Source: Candidatus Woodwardiibium gallinarum (GTDB lineage: Bacteria > Bacillota > Clostridia > Oscillospirales > CAG-382). From it: a stretch of DNA of 51,580 nucleotides. The translations under genes and the position numbers were made by a program. The stretch is taken from positions 1-51,580 of the forward strand of contig CAJFRY010000010.1 in the NCBI GenBank assembly GCA_904419545.1. The letters run 5' to 3'. The notes beneath the pieces were generated by a model that was not told the origin of the DNA, did not search any database, and saw nothing but the letters and a program-made list of their open reading frames with translations. Below are positions 50,999-51,580 of the stretch, piece by piece; the first letter of the stretch is position 1, and every line of letters begins with the position of its first letter.

Positions 50999-51399
50999 TT
51001 CAACAACATTCCTTTCCGCATTTTTCCGGCACCGGTCCTGTACCGTATCGCTCTGCTTTGCAAAATCCAAGGAACCTCTGAATAGATAATCTTTTTCTGT
51101 TCCCGCTCGCATATTAGCCGTTTTCGCACTCGGTTAAGACACGATTTCAGTGAAAACCAAATCCGAAGCAGATGTATCCGCAGTATTCTCTCCATTCCCT
51201 TTGGAGGATAATAAGGCAACATCCACCCATTCATCCAATGGAAGGAGCCCGTCTATCATTCCCGAAAATTCCTCACGCTTGGCTTTCTTTTTGCGGCAAA
51301 TGTTTCTTGTTTCATTGCCTTGCGCCACCATGGATTTGATGGCCTTTTATTTTACCATATCCCGAACTTCTATAGGAATGCAGACAAGTCAGAGGTTCC
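50999..51399. other. Intergenic region, no supported gene
   Basis: A small minus-strand frame (51259-51134) starts at an ATG with GAGGA upstream, giving a 41-residue protein of no known family; I do not call it. No hairpin or promoter is clear. Confidence 0.5.
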
Positions 51400-51579
51400 C
51401 TAAATCTTTTTCGCCTCCGCAACCGCCTCCGGTGCCGTATGAGCCGGTTCCATACCGGTTGACAGCAGAAGGAACCAGGACGCAATGGTCAGCAGGCAAA
51501 CGGCAATGTCCGAAACCCACAGCGCCGTTCCGGAGAGAAGCTCTGAAAAGTTGAGAACCACGCCGCAGCCAATCAACAA
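51400..51579 (-). CDS. C-terminal end of a membrane protein (5' end outside window)
   Basis: The last 59 residues are visible: LLIGCGVVLNFSELLSGTAL, WVSDIAVCLLTIASWFLLLS, then a Glu/Ala-rich tail ending AEAKKI. Two hydrophobic stretches suggest the last helices of a transporter; VVLN...W.SDI..LL resembles the end of sodium/alanine symporters (AGCS), but the piece is too short for assignment. The gene is cut by the window end. Confidence 0.55.
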   Translation of the reverse strand: MLIGCGVVLNFSELLSGTALWVSDIAVCLLTIASWFLLLSTGMEPAHTAPEAVAEAKKI

Positions 51580-51580
51580 A

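Noticed and set aside
51134-51331. 65-codon minus-strand frame near the window end
   Set aside because: No recognisable protein and a poor start; a shorter 41-codon version has GAGGA upstream but no other support.
1-51580. tRNA genes, rRNA, CRISPR arrays, insertion sequences or prophage
   Set aside because: No TTCGA-type T-loops in the right setting, no evenly spaced repeats, and no transposase, integrase or phage structural proteins were seen on either strand.

Overview
The window comes from a GC-rich, low-G+C-phylum-type (Firmicutes/Bacillota) anaerobe, most likely an uncultured Oscillospirales/Ruminococcaceae-like clostridium. The pointers are dockerin and cohesin modules, a SpoIID-like protein with peptidoglycan-binding repeats, a sepF/yggT/divIVA division cluster, type II pantothenate kinase, DUF4358 and C_GCAxxG_C_C proteins, RqcH, RicT and abundant -35/-10 promoters of the TTGACA-17-TATAAT type. 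No rRNA, tRNA, CRISPR array, insertion sequence or phage gene was found; it reads as ordinary chromosome.

Layout. 1-6.5 kb: tail of a secreted dockerin protein, a small XRE regulator, ychF, an orphan OmpR-type response regulator, a membrane-anchored F5/8C-like surface protein and an MGDG-synthase/UgtP-type glycosyltransferase. 6.5-7.4 kb: gene-poor, with a DUF4238 remnant and several hairpins. 7.4-11.1 kb: a minus-strand operon typA - conserved unknown (possible PD-(D/E)XK fold) - inorganic pyrophosphatase/NUDIX fusion. 11.3-15.9 kb: SpoIID/PG-binding protein, a cluster of three small unknown proteins, an XRE regulator and a DUF4358 lipoprotein coupled to coaW. 16.9-22.2 kb: holB-ricT, then an MBOAT acyltransferase with its DHHW partner (polysaccharide acetylation), then a zinc-ribbon membrane protein. 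22.6-24.3 kb: Mrp/Nbp35-type ATPase, C_GCAxxG_C_C protein and thioredoxin (Fe-S/redox). 24.5-30 kb: a secreted cohesin-dockerin protein, rlmH with a flavin reductase, nadA-mnmA, and an Ig/SLH-like surface protein. 30.2-32.7 kb: an ECF sigma factor with a large membrane partner whose reading frame is broken by an apparent one-base C deletion. 33.4-48.2 kb: a nearly continuous minus-strand run, queA-miaA-HlyD-like-yggS-sepF-yggT-divIVA-ileS-lspA-rluD-type-tkt(N)-tkt(C)-nif3-rqcH, headed by a strong promoter at about 48.34 kb. 48.4-51.6 kb: dapA, a gene-poor stretch, a PAS-like sensor-type protein and the C-terminal end of a membrane protein cut by the window edge.

Most notable. Four copies of one compact leader element occur at 14.56, 24.45, 26.43 and 35.52 kb. 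Each has a Shine-Dalgarno-like GAAAGGA, then CTTTCG, an exactly five-base loop starting with C, then CGAAAGC. The CTTTC arm can pair either back onto the GAAAG of the ribosome-binding site or forward onto GAAAG of the hairpin, so the element looks like a bistable translational switch. Three copies stand directly before unrelated genes (small hydrophobic protein, cohesin-dockerin protein, flavin reductase), and I know of no described motif that matches. Other points worth a second look are the frameshifted anti-sigma-like gene, the pyrophosphatase-NUDIX fusion, the typA-linked unknown with a nuclease-like motif, the three-gene small-protein cluster and the sensor-like protein without an obvious H-box.
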